Source: Marinifilaceae bacterium (lineage in GTDB: Bacteria; Bacteroidota; Bacteroidia; Bacteroidales; Marinifilaceae). From it: a stretch of 64,000 bases of DNA. The stretch is from assembly GCA_016936255.1 (NCBI GenBank), contig JAFGYE010000056.1:62001-126000 (forward strand), given 5' to 3'. The translations under genes and the position numbers were made by a program. Of the stretch, positions 42,101-51,179 are shown in pieces (the stretch's first letter is position 1; each line of letters begins with the position of its first letter). The notes beneath the pieces are model-generated. The model worked only from the letters and a program-made list of their open reading frames with translations, was not told the origin of the DNA and ran no database searches.

Positions 42101-43690
42101 TTAATAATCATCGTTAGATAAATTTGGATTTGCAGAAAGCTCGGCACTTGGAATTGGATAGATATTGTACTTATCATTCACAGCCTTTCCATCTTTAACC
42201 CCACCTTTCCATTGCCAGATGTATTTATTACCGGTAAAGCATCCAAAGCGCACCAAATCTGTTCTGCGAACGCACTCCCAATAAAGCTCTCTGGCTCGTT
42301 CATCAAGAAAAAATTTGTATGGAATACCGTCGGAAGTTGCAATTAATTCACTTTCGCTCACCGAAGCTGTATTTCTATGACTTCTTAAATCATTTACATA
42401 GCTTAATGCGGTAGTCATATCCTTCCCAGAACGAGCAGCAGACTCAGCATACATCAGATAGGCATCAGCCAAACGAAACATTGGAAAATCGGTGTTTACT
42501 CCATCGCTGGTAGTATTGGTCGCCGGCTCTCCTGCATCGGTTAAATTGCTCCATTTTTGAACAAAGTAACCTCCGGTTCTATCGTCTATGCCATTATCCA
42601 TGAACTGATTTTGTCCTTCGGTATAAAACATGGCTCTGTTGTCATTCTCCAGATCAAAAAGTGCAGGAACTTCGCCTCTGATGCGAAACATACTCCAGGC
42701 AAGCGTACACCCTACCTCTGAGGCTGCAGCACCATAATCCGTATCCACTTCCCCGCAAACCAAATAAGTAGTAGCTCCCCATGACAATACACTTGTTCCA
42801 TCTACAACCAAGGGAAAAATTATTTCATTACCTCTACCTACACGCAAATGATTATCGGCATTAAACAATTTGCTGTAATCAGATTCCAAAGCATAACCTT
42901 CATCAATCACTTTTTGACTGTAAATCATGCACGAATCATATTTTGTTCCTGCCTCATATACCTCAGCATTCAGGTACAGTCTTGATAACAGCATCCAGGC
43001 GGCTGCACGGGGAGCATGTCCGTATTCACAGGCATCTACATCATGCATGCCTTCGCTGCAATCTTTTAATTCGGTAACCAAAAAATCAAATAATTTGGGT
43101 GCTTTTATCTCTTCAGGCAATTTTGAACTGCCAATTACCGATTCATCGGCAAAAGGAACATCGTGAAACAAGTCAATTGCGTGAGAGTAAGCCATGGCAC
43201 GAAGAAACCTGGCTTCTTCACGATATGATTTGATTTCTGCCTGCTCCTCTTCGGTGAAACCCGAGATTTTACTGTCAGAAGCATTTTTCAGAAACTCGTT
43301 GCAAAGTGATATCGAATAATAACATCTGTAATACATGTCGGCTACCCAAGGATCATTGGCATCCCAGCTCAGAAAGCTTACATCACCAATATTATCACCT
43401 TCTATCCAGGTGGAGCCCAGTTCATCTGTTCCAGCCTCCTGTACATTAAAATAACAACGCATATAATCGTAACCATTATTACTGCTTAGATCTGCATCAC
43501 CTCCTCCTTTTTCCTGACCGGCCGTAACAAATGAGGAATAACATTTAGCCAGTGCCGAAACATAATTAGCCGGATCCGAATAAACCGTTTTTGAGGTTTC
43601 TTCAACATTCGGATATTGATTTAATTCATCCGTGCAAGCGGTATGAAGTAAAACAACGGTTACCAGGAATATATTGATTAACTTTTTCAT
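42101..43690 (-). CDS. SusD/RagB-family glycan-binding lipoprotein (galactan locus)
   Basis: 529 residues from the ATG at 43690, which begins a normal lipoprotein signal (MKKLINIFLVTVVLLHTAC). An upstream in-frame ATG at 43801 would add 37 polar residues and is rejected. SusD marks: EEARFLRAMAYSHAIDLFHDVPFAD, RAAAWMLLSRLYLNAEVY, FRLADAYLMYAESAARSG, FFLDERARELYWECVRRTDLVRFG, YNIYPIPSAEL ending in LSNDDY. It pairs with the SusC-like receptor upstream, but at the unusual distance of 174 bp. Confidence 0.94.
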   Translation of the reverse strand: MKKLINIFLVTVVLLHTACTDELNQYPNVEETSKTVYSDPANYVSALAKCYSSFVTAGQEKGGGDADLSSNNGYDYMRCYFNVQEAGTDELGSTWIEGDNIGDVSFLSWDANDPWVADMYYRCYYSISLCNEFLKNASDSKISGFTEEEQAEIKSYREEARFLRAMAYSHAIDLFHDVPFADESVIGSSKLPEEIKAPKLFDFLVTELKDCSEGMHDVDACEYGHAPRAAAWMLLSRLYLNAEVYEAGTKYDSCMIYSQKVIDEGYALESDYSKLFNADNHLRVGRGNEIIFPLVVDGTSVLSWGATTYLVCGEVDTDYGAAASEVGCTLAWSMFRIRGEVPALFDLENDNRAMFYTEGQNQFMDNGIDDRTGGYFVQKWSNLTDAGEPATNTTSDGVNTDFPMFRLADAYLMYAESAARSGKDMTTALSYVNDLRSHRNTASVSESELIATSDGIPYKFFLDERARELYWECVRRTDLVRFGCFTGNKYIWQWKGGVKDGKAVNDKYNIYPIPSAELSANPNLSNDDY

Positions 43691-43864
43691 ATGATTATAA
43701 TTTGTATTTTTTTGCCATATGGTTCCTAAAGCTTTCGGGATTACCCTGCTGGGATGATTATCCCCCTGTGTGTCAAAAGCGCTTTGGCATGGACGTTTCA
43801 TAATTTTAGTCTCAATTTTTCAGTGTGTTTAAAATTGTTTACTGCTTTCACCTTAGGGCTTACT

Positions 43865-46807
43865 TTAAAAATCGATGCCTAAGCTTAGCGAAAAAATTCT
43901 CGGACGAGGATAGAAAGACTGGTCTATTCCACCTGAAATCTCCGGATCGACACCTGAATATTTGGTGATGGTGAATACATTTTGAACCATTGCGGTCATG
44001 TTCAGATTAAACAAATTCTTTATGCTTCCAAAATTATATCCTAAGGAAATATTATCCATCTTAATAAAAGAAGCATTTTCCACATAGTAATCAGACAAAT
44101 ACTGACGACTTTGGAAACCAGTTTCCAAATAGCTTTTATGAAGATTATTTAACTGATATGAATTATATGACATGGTTCCGTATGCCCCTGCATTCATTGA
44201 CAGTCCATTGTATACATAGTTATTAATACTGGAACGAAGACTGGTACTCAGATTCCATTTTTTATAGCGCAGCGATGTACTGAAACCTAAAATATAATCA
44301 GGCGATGGCGAGTGATAACGGTATAAATCGCCCGAATTAATAGTTCCATCATTGTTTAAATCAGCAAACGCACCTTCAATTGGTTTTCCTGTTTCGTCGT
44401 ACAACTGATGGTATACATAAAACATATTTGGTGCATAACCTTCTGTTAACACCTGAAAATAGTAGCTATCGATAGTTGATCCTACCGAAGTGTTCGAAAT
44501 TTGTGTTCCTGGTATTATGGACAAGTTTTTAATGGTTTGCTTTTGCCAGCTGGCATTACAACTAAAATCCCAGGTCCAGTCTTCGTTATCAACAGGAGTA
44601 ACATTAATCGATAACTCAACACCTTTACTATCCACATTGCCGACATTGGTTAATATTCTTTTATCAAAATTGGTTCCGGCAGGCGAAGGAACAGTAGCTA
44701 ACAAATCTTCTGTTTTACGTGTATAATACTCAACAGATCCTGATAAACGATTGTTGAAAAATCCAAAATCAACGCCATAATTATAAGCTTTTGTCAACTC
44801 CCATTTTAAATCGGATACATAAGCTTCGGGGCGATAAGTATTAACCGTAGAATTTCCAAAAATATACTGAGCGCCATTTTGGCTGATCGTATAAACAGGT
44901 AAATAGCTATAATTCCCTATTCCTTCCTGTTGTCCGGTGATACCAAAACTGGTTCTCAATTTTAAATTGCTTAAAAAATCGATTCCGTCGAGAAAAGATT
45001 CTTCGGATAATCGCCAGGCCAGTGCAACAGATGGGAAAGTACCCCAACGGTTATCACTGCTAAAGCGGGAAGTTCCGTCCTGACGAACAGTAGCCGTTAA
45101 CATGTATTTGTCCTGTAAAGAATAGTTCACCCTTCCGTAGTAAGAAATTAAAGCATGACGCTGATCATCGGCAGCTACCGAACTTTGCGATACACCAAGG
45201 GTATTCGTTTCCTCATAAGCATTGGTGGTACTCTTCCAAGTCTGATAATCGTACCCCAATGTTACATCAACCCTACTTTGTATGCTTTCAAATTCTTTTT
45301 TGTAGTTCAGATAAGTTGTAATTAATTTGTTCTCTTTTTTTTGAGGTCCATACGTATAATCACGTCCGTTTGTCACGTAATATTGAGCTGCATCTGCAGG
45401 GACATAGATTTCTCCTTCGCCTTTTGCATAATCGTAACCTAAAGTTGCATGCAATCTAAGATCAGGAAGAAAATGAAGCTTGTAATCCATATCCAGATTT
45501 CCGATTACACGGCTCACCTCACTGGTTGATGAATACTGATTTAATACGCCTAATGGATTTAATACTGCTCCTGTTACCGGTTTTCCATTTTCGTCAATGG
45601 CCTCATTATAACCTCCGAAACCAGAATTTCCTGAGTAAACAGGAACGGTAGGGTTGTAGGTAGAAGCACCCCATATGGCTCCTGTATTGGCAAAGCTATT
45701 TTTATTATAGGATCCTTTCAGCCCCACATTCACCTTTAAGTGATCTTCAAAAAAAGATGGTGAAACAGAAAGATTTCCTGTGGTTCTTTGTGCATTATCC
45801 GTTTTTAAAATACCATCCTGATTGTAATAACCAGCCGAAAAACGATAAGGAACATTTGCCAAAGCTCCTGACAAACTTACATTGTTATCGGTTCCATAGG
45901 CAAGCTGAAATATCTGGTCATTCCAATCTGTTTCATTAGAACCCAACAAGGATCTTTGGGCATCACTGCCCTCACCCTGAACTACATTACGAAATTCTGC
46001 TGTTGATAACATATCAGCCAGTTTGGATTTAACCTGCAATGAGTTGGTTGAGTTAAAATTAACTCTGATCTTATCTTTAGAACCTTTTTTAGTTGTGATA
46101 ATGATTACCCCATTTGATGCCCTGGAACCATAAATGGCCGTTGATGATGCATCCTTCAGTACGGTCATGCTTTCAATATCATTAGGATTAATCAGACTTA
46201 AAAAGTTATTGCTGTTCCCACTGATACCTCCCGCTTCAAGAGGCACCCCATCCAAAACAATTAATGGATCGTTGCTGGCATTTAAGGAAGCTCCGCCACG
46301 AATGCGAATAGAACTGCCCGATGTTGGAGAACCACTTCCTGAGAGAATCTGAACGCCGGAAACCTTTCCGTTAATTAACTGAGCAGGTGAACTTACAATG
46401 CCTTGATTAAAATCCTTGGATGAAACATTCGACACAGCTCCGGTTAAATCGCCTTTCTTTTGCTGACCGTAACCAATAACAACCACTTCATCCATATTCA
46501 CCACATCAGATTGCAGCTTTATATTGTAATTAGCCCCGGGGCTGACCATTACTTCCTGACTTAAGTAACCGATAAATGAAAACACCAACACCTCCGATTG
46601 ATTAGCCTCAATGGTAAAAGTACCATCGAACATGCTAACACTTCCCCTTTGAGTGCCTTTCACTATCACTGTCGTTCCAGGAACAGGCTCATTCGTTTTG
46701 GCATCTACAACCAAGCCATTGATTTGAGTTTGTTGAGCAAAAGCACCCAATCCACAGCACAAAAACAGAATGATTGAAACCAAACGTAGTTTAAAACTAT
46801 TCTCCAT
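43865..46807 (-). CDS. SusC/RagA-family TonB-dependent receptor (galactan locus)
   Basis: 980 residues, complete. Signal peptide ends at residue ~24 (GLGAFAQ). Residues ~28-105: carboxypeptidase-regulatory-like domain (INGLVVDAKTNEPVPGTTV, FSFIGYLSQEV). Then the TonB-box/plug entry MDEVVVIGYGQQKKGDLTGAVS and SIRIRGGASLNASNDPLIVLDGVP, GSRASNGVIIITTKKG. The rest is the beta-barrel, ending in SLSLGIDF. Complete domain set and family-typical length. It should import galacto-oligosaccharides released by the GH53 enzymes. Confidence 0.96.
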   Translation of the reverse strand: MENSFKLRLVSIILFLCCGLGAFAQQTQINGLVVDAKTNEPVPGTTVIVKGTQRGSVSMFDGTFTIEANQSEVLVFSFIGYLSQEVMVSPGANYNIKLQSDVVNMDEVVVIGYGQQKKGDLTGAVSNVSSKDFNQGIVSSPAQLINGKVSGVQILSGSGSPTSGSSIRIRGGASLNASNDPLIVLDGVPLEAGGISGNSNNFLSLINPNDIESMTVLKDASSTAIYGSRASNGVIIITTKKGSKDKIRVNFNSTNSLQVKSKLADMLSTAEFRNVVQGEGSDAQRSLLGSNETDWNDQIFQLAYGTDNNVSLSGALANVPYRFSAGYYNQDGILKTDNAQRTTGNLSVSPSFFEDHLKVNVGLKGSYNKNSFANTGAIWGASTYNPTVPVYSGNSGFGGYNEAIDENGKPVTGAVLNPLGVLNQYSSTSEVSRVIGNLDMDYKLHFLPDLRLHATLGYDYAKGEGEIYVPADAAQYYVTNGRDYTYGPQKKENKLITTYLNYKKEFESIQSRVDVTLGYDYQTWKSTTNAYEETNTLGVSQSSVAADDQRHALISYYGRVNYSLQDKYMLTATVRQDGTSRFSSDNRWGTFPSVALAWRLSEESFLDGIDFLSNLKLRTSFGITGQQEGIGNYSYLPVYTISQNGAQYIFGNSTVNTYRPEAYVSDLKWELTKAYNYGVDFGFFNNRLSGSVEYYTRKTEDLLATVPSPAGTNFDKRILTNVGNVDSKGVELSINVTPVDNEDWTWDFSCNASWQKQTIKNLSIIPGTQISNTSVGSTIDSYYFQVLTEGYAPNMFYVYHQLYDETGKPIEGAFADLNNDGTINSGDLYRYHSPSPDYILGFSTSLRYKKWNLSTSLRSSINNYVYNGLSMNAGAYGTMSYNSYQLNNLHKSYLETGFQSRQYLSDYYVENASFIKMDNISLGYNFGSIKNLFNLNMTAMVQNVFTITKYSGVDPEISGGIDQSFYPRPRIFSLSLGIDF

Positions 46808-47228
46808 GTCTTATTTTTATTAAAAGATTAACGAACTATTAGTTGTGAAAACCTTTGCACAAACAGGAAAAATCTCAATCCCCTTCATGCTATTTCCTAT
46901 ATAAAATGTGATTCCCTGAAAATCTTATTTTCTCAGCAAAATCCGACTAATGAATCAATGACAAACAAGATGATAAGCTCTTTTATATTGCTATAAAAAA
47001 ATCCTTCCCGTAAAATCATTTTAGTAAGACAAACCTTAAAATGGAATTCCCGGTTTCCTGTTTTTCCATTTGCCGGTTTACCATTGGGGCAGCTTTAGGG
47101 ATATGCTGTTCTGCATATCTTAAATTCCTGATTTTTCATAGATTTTGATTTTAAGAATTACTATTTTATCATTTGAAACACCGCAGAAGGATTGCATGCC
47201 TTCCTCTGCGATGCTTAACAAAACATTA
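46808..47228. promoter_or_regulatory. 421-bp spacer before susC; probable promoter region
   Basis: No gene found. It contains a hairpin GATATGC/GCATATC (47100-47106 with 47113-47119) and long AT-rich tracts. On the - strand TTTG followed by GGATTTTG about 20 bp later loosely resembles a promoter. The large gap suggests that susCDE-GH53 has its own HTCS-controlled promoter here, separate from the GH53-GH2 pair upstream. Confidence 0.4.
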
Positions 47229-49625
47229 CTATTCCACACATACCTCCAGAGTTCCATCCTGTAAACCATCCGACACAGCAGTTACTTTGATACTACCCGG
47301 TAATTCTCCGGCCTTTACCAAAACAGTTGCTATTCCGGCTTCGGCATTAATAGGATTCGCTCCAATAATCTCTGCTCCTCCATCAATCATAAATTGAACA
47401 CTGTTTTCCGCCAAAGGAAGTCTATTGCCTTCTTTATCGACAACGGAAGCATATACAAACACAAGATCGTTACATGCACTTTCCAATTTTTTACCACTCT
47501 CATCCATCCATAATTTTAGAGCTGCGGGCCCGCCTGGTGTTTTCTGAACTGCTTCTGATACTACTTTGCCATCCACATATCCTTTTGCCACCAACTCTCC
47601 TGGTGTAAATGAGGTCAATCGAAAAGTAAACGGAGGATGATTTAAGCGGGTGCTGTTTTTATCCTGATCGGGTTTTTGTTTTCCTGCACTTTTGCCATTT
47701 ACCAACAGCTCCACTTCCTCGCAATTGCTGTAAACCTTCACATCTAAAAAGGATGGATCATTGTAATAATTAGCAATTTCGACCATTGGTTCTGTAAATT
47801 GTTTCAATTCTGGCTCTCCAATATTTGTCTGACTTTTGTAAAAGTAATAAGCGAATTTAGGCAGACGAAAAATATCCATGATTCCCGAAGATTCCAGATC
47901 AGGTGCATAGCCACGGTTGTAATCAAACATCAACCAGTTGGCATCACCTATCGCTTTCCCTTGAAGATTACTGTTGTGAGCCTCTTGATAATTCAAGGCT
48001 TGCTGCGCCAATCTTTTTTGACCGGCACTTCTTAACTGCCGGGAATTACGCTCCTCATCAGACAAATCCTGAAAGGCTTTTTGATTGAAACCGGCATTTT
48101 GAGCATAATATTCCCAATCGCCATATTCAGCAATAAAAAATGGCTTGTCCTTTTCATACTTATTCCAGTAATATGGAGGCTTAGCGTGTTGGCGTGCAGG
48201 ATTAAAAACATCGTAAGCAAAATCTTTCCAACCACAGGTATAAACATCAGTTCCCGGAAATTCTTCATGAACTGCTTCGTGCGACTTCTCCATAAAATCC
48301 TGACTCATTGCCGATTCATTTAATGAAGATTCCCACAAAACCACAGAAGGATGATTACGATCAACCCGAACCATTTTACGTATATCTTGAATTGCATTTT
48401 TCTGAAACTCCTCATTCCCGAAAAACTGCCAGCCTGGAATAGCATCCATTACCAATATTCCCAATTCGTCGCAGGCATTTAAAAATGCCTGACTTTGCGG
48501 ATAATGCGACAAGCGGACAATATTAAAACCTGCCATTTTAATTTTCCAGGCATCTCTGTAATTGGCATTATCAGAAATAGCATATCCAACATATGGATAT
48601 TCCTGATGACGATTGGTTCCTCTTAAATACAAAGGCCTTCCATTTATTGTAAATCCCTCTTGTGCAGTAATGCTAAATGTTCTGATTCCTATTTTTACAT
48701 CCTTGGTCTCCAACTCCTCTCCCTTCAATAATACTTTAATTCTGAGAGTATAAAGAAACGGAGAATCAGGCGACCAAAGTTTTGGTTGCTTCACTTCTAT
48801 ATCCGTGTTTACTTTTGCTGTAGAATTAGCTTTTAGCACTTGTTTTTGAGAGGAACTCACTATTGCAGCTTCACCCTCATCAATTAATTCCAACTGAACT
48901 TCCACTTCCTTTTCGGTGGCTAAATCGTTTTTCATATCCACCTGAACATGAACCTTAGCCGAGTCTTCACCAACATTACTATAAGTTACAAATACACCTC
49001 CTGCAGCAATGTGATCAACCTCCACCTCATTTGAAATGTGCAAAGGATTTTTCACCTCCAACCAAACATTTCGATAAATTCCGCTATAGGTATTGAAATC
49101 GAGAACTTTTAATGATTTTCCCGGTGGCACTAAAGGATTGTCTTCATTATTCAATTTCACAAGCAGACAATTTTCAACTCCAAACTCAACATTTTTTGTA
49201 ATGTCCACATAAAAAGGAAGATAACCGCCCAAGTTGGTATAAAGCAACTCCCCATTCATAAATACCTCCGCAACCTGCATGGCTCCTTCAAAATACAAAG
49301 CCAGATGTTTGCCGGATAAATCTTTGGACAGCGAAAAATATTTGCGGTAAAAACAAGTTCCCTGCCACTGATCTCCTTTAATAACCAAAGGTTCTATATT
49401 TGCAGTATGAGGTAAAGAAACTTTTTCCCATGAAAAATCCTTGTCTTTACGGATCATCAATTCATCAATTGGCACCTTTACATCTTTAACAAACTCCCAT
49501 CCCTTATTAAACGAATTTCTTCCATTCACATACTCTCCCTTATGGTTCTGTCTGCACGACAAAAGTCCCACACAAAGAACCAACACAAATACTATTTTCA
49601 ACATAAATCTTATCATCACCTTCAA
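47229..49625 (-). CDS. GH2 beta-galactosidase, lipoprotein
   Basis: 798 residues. Lipoprotein signal (FVLVLCVGLLSC). GH2 layout: jelly-roll sugar-binding domain (FYRKYFSLSKDLSGKHLALYFEGAMQVAEVFMNGE), immunoglobulin-like domain, and TIM barrel with acid/base Glu437 in ESSLNES and nucleophile Glu500 in FIAEYGDW. RLSHYPQSQAFLNACDELG is typical. The C-terminal ~200 residues are an extra domain with an Ig-like end (FVYASVVDKEGNRLPLAEN; KAGELPGSIKVTAVSDG). Shorter than the GH2 of the RG-I operon and only distantly alike. In this context it should split galacto-oligosaccharides from galactan into galactose. It follows the upstream GH53 by 20 bp. Confidence 0.92.
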   Translation of the reverse strand: MKVMIRFMLKIVFVLVLCVGLLSCRQNHKGEYVNGRNSFNKGWEFVKDVKVPIDELMIRKDKDFSWEKVSLPHTANIEPLVIKGDQWQGTCFYRKYFSLSKDLSGKHLALYFEGAMQVAEVFMNGELLYTNLGGYLPFYVDITKNVEFGVENCLLVKLNNEDNPLVPPGKSLKVLDFNTYSGIYRNVWLEVKNPLHISNEVEVDHIAAGGVFVTYSNVGEDSAKVHVQVDMKNDLATEKEVEVQLELIDEGEAAIVSSSQKQVLKANSTAKVNTDIEVKQPKLWSPDSPFLYTLRIKVLLKGEELETKDVKIGIRTFSITAQEGFTINGRPLYLRGTNRHQEYPYVGYAISDNANYRDAWKIKMAGFNIVRLSHYPQSQAFLNACDELGILVMDAIPGWQFFGNEEFQKNAIQDIRKMVRVDRNHPSVVLWESSLNESAMSQDFMEKSHEAVHEEFPGTDVYTCGWKDFAYDVFNPARQHAKPPYYWNKYEKDKPFFIAEYGDWEYYAQNAGFNQKAFQDLSDEERNSRQLRSAGQKRLAQQALNYQEAHNSNLQGKAIGDANWLMFDYNRGYAPDLESSGIMDIFRLPKFAYYFYKSQTNIGEPELKQFTEPMVEIANYYNDPSFLDVKVYSNCEEVELLVNGKSAGKQKPDQDKNSTRLNHPPFTFRLTSFTPGELVAKGYVDGKVVSEAVQKTPGGPAALKLWMDESGKKLESACNDLVFVYASVVDKEGNRLPLAENSVQFMIDGGAEIIGANPINAEAGIATVLVKAGELPGSIKVTAVSDGLQDGTLEVCVE

Positions 49626-49645
49626 ATCTTATCCGATACTGTTAC

Positions 49646-50851
49646 CTATTTCTTTTTGTTGTCATACGACATATAATCAATTCCTTTTGTAAGATTCCCC
49701 GAAGAATCGAAAAACGTTGCATTATCCCATGCAGAACCCTTTCCCCAAAGATCTTTCATATTAGAAGAAATCCACGCCGGCTCCCAATACATAACACCTT
49801 TTGCTCCGGCATCCATCATGTTTTTCGTCAAATCGATCAGGAACGAACGTTGCCCTTCCACACTGATTGGATATCCTTCCACAGCACTTTCTGCACCAAA
49901 AATATTGGTGTAGCTATCATTATCTTCAAGAGTATATGGATAAGCTGTTTCAAGAATCATCACATCCTTATTGATATCGGCACGTAAATTTTTAACCACA
50001 TTGGGTAAGTCCGAAAAAGAAACCTCAGTATGCCAGTGTGGATAGTATGAAAACCCGGCCACATCAAAACCGGTAACACCTGCTTTATTAATAATTCCTT
50101 TGTACCAAAAATCCAGATTTTTTGGATCAGCTACATGAAGAGCAATAATGGTTGACTTTCCTGTTTTAGCATCAATATCTCTTACTGCCTGTATTCCTGC
50201 ATTTAATACCTTTCCCAAACTAGTCCAATTATCATCACAAATGGATAGTTTTGGGAAATTCTCATTCGTATCAGTATGCATTAATCCACAATTGGTTTCA
50301 TTGCCTATCTGTACCATTTCCGGCAGCAAATTCTCTTTGTACAACTCGTTCAAAACCGAATAAGTATATTGGTAAACAGAATCCGAAAGCACATTGATGT
50401 CCGTGATATTCTCCCAGGCCTTAGGTACCGTCTGATGTCCGGGATCTGCCCATGTGTCGGAATAATGGAAATCAAGATTAACAGCCATGCCTTGTGCTTT
50501 CGCTCTGCGGATGGATTTTTTCACATCAGCAAAACCACTATACAATGAGCTGTTTTCATTATAAACTCCATAAATCCAATCCGGATTATTCCAAATCCTG
50601 AGTCTCACCATATTGGCTCCATGTTCTTTAAATATCGAATAAACATCTTTCTGCTTCCCATCCTCTTTATATACCCCATCAAAATCTTCAATTTGATTTA
50701 CATAGGAAAGATCTACTCCCATTACAAACCCGCTTACAGATTTTACTGCCAAATCAGAATCTTTACTTTCCTTATTTCCACCCTTGCTAACACAAGATTG
50801 GTTAATAAGTAGAATTAAAAAGAGTGCAAAGCTTTGCTTTATTACTTTCAT
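49646..50851 (-). CDS. GH53 endo-beta-1,4-galactanase, lipoprotein (second copy)
   Basis: 401 residues from the ATG at 50851 (MKVIKQSFALFLILLINQSC, lipoprotein signal). The ATG at 50857 is equally possible, while 50959 would put 34 residues before the signal and is rejected. GH53 marks: GFVMGVDLSYVNQIE, GANMVRLRIWNNPDW, NLDFHYSDTWADPGHQTVP, catalytic Glu185 (VQIGNETNCGLM) and Glu301 (MILETAYPYT), FSYYPHWH. It is longer than the copy at 38995-40032 and differs in the NET loop, so the two may differ in chain length preference. First gene of the galactan locus. Confidence 0.93.
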   Translation of the reverse strand: MKVIKQSFALFLILLINQSCVSKGGNKESKDSDLAVKSVSGFVMGVDLSYVNQIEDFDGVYKEDGKQKDVYSIFKEHGANMVRLRIWNNPDWIYGVYNENSSLYSGFADVKKSIRRAKAQGMAVNLDFHYSDTWADPGHQTVPKAWENITDINVLSDSVYQYTYSVLNELYKENLLPEMVQIGNETNCGLMHTDTNENFPKLSICDDNWTSLGKVLNAGIQAVRDIDAKTGKSTIIALHVADPKNLDFWYKGIINKAGVTGFDVAGFSYYPHWHTEVSFSDLPNVVKNLRADINKDVMILETAYPYTLEDNDSYTNIFGAESAVEGYPISVEGQRSFLIDLTKNMMDAGAKGVMYWEPAWISSNMKDLWGKGSAWDNATFFDSSGNLTKGIDYMSYDNKKK

Positions 50852-51179
50852 GCTCATATGATATCTTAAACTTTTGAAATTACCTTTATAAATTGCTGCA
50901 ATAAAAGTAAACAAGTATTTAACCCTACACTTTGTTAAGACGTACCAATCGTTGTTCAAATCTTACTTTTTGCACAAAAGACCTAAAGTCATCCAAGTCA
51001 ATTATTTGATAAAAACTTTTACAATTAGTCCATTTCTTACCAAAACTTGCAGGTATCATACACGATAGCCATTCTTAGTAAAATTTCAATATATTTACGA
51101 TTAACTTGTATCCAAACGATTTATTACAAAAGTTAATTTGCTGAAAGCATTCGTGGTATTTAATTTTTGATCAGTACAA
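50852..51179. promoter_or_regulatory. Divergent promoter region between GH53 and the HTCS
   Basis: 328 bp without a gene. It must contain the start sites of the GH53-GH2 transcript (-) and the HTCS gene (+). I found no confident TTTG / TAnnTTTG pair and no clear HTCS-binding direct repeat. Confidence 0.4.

Noticed and set aside
43691..43801. N-terminal extension of the galactan-locus SusD from an ATG at 43801
   Set aside because: It would place 37 polar residues before a clear lipoprotein signal beginning at 43690.
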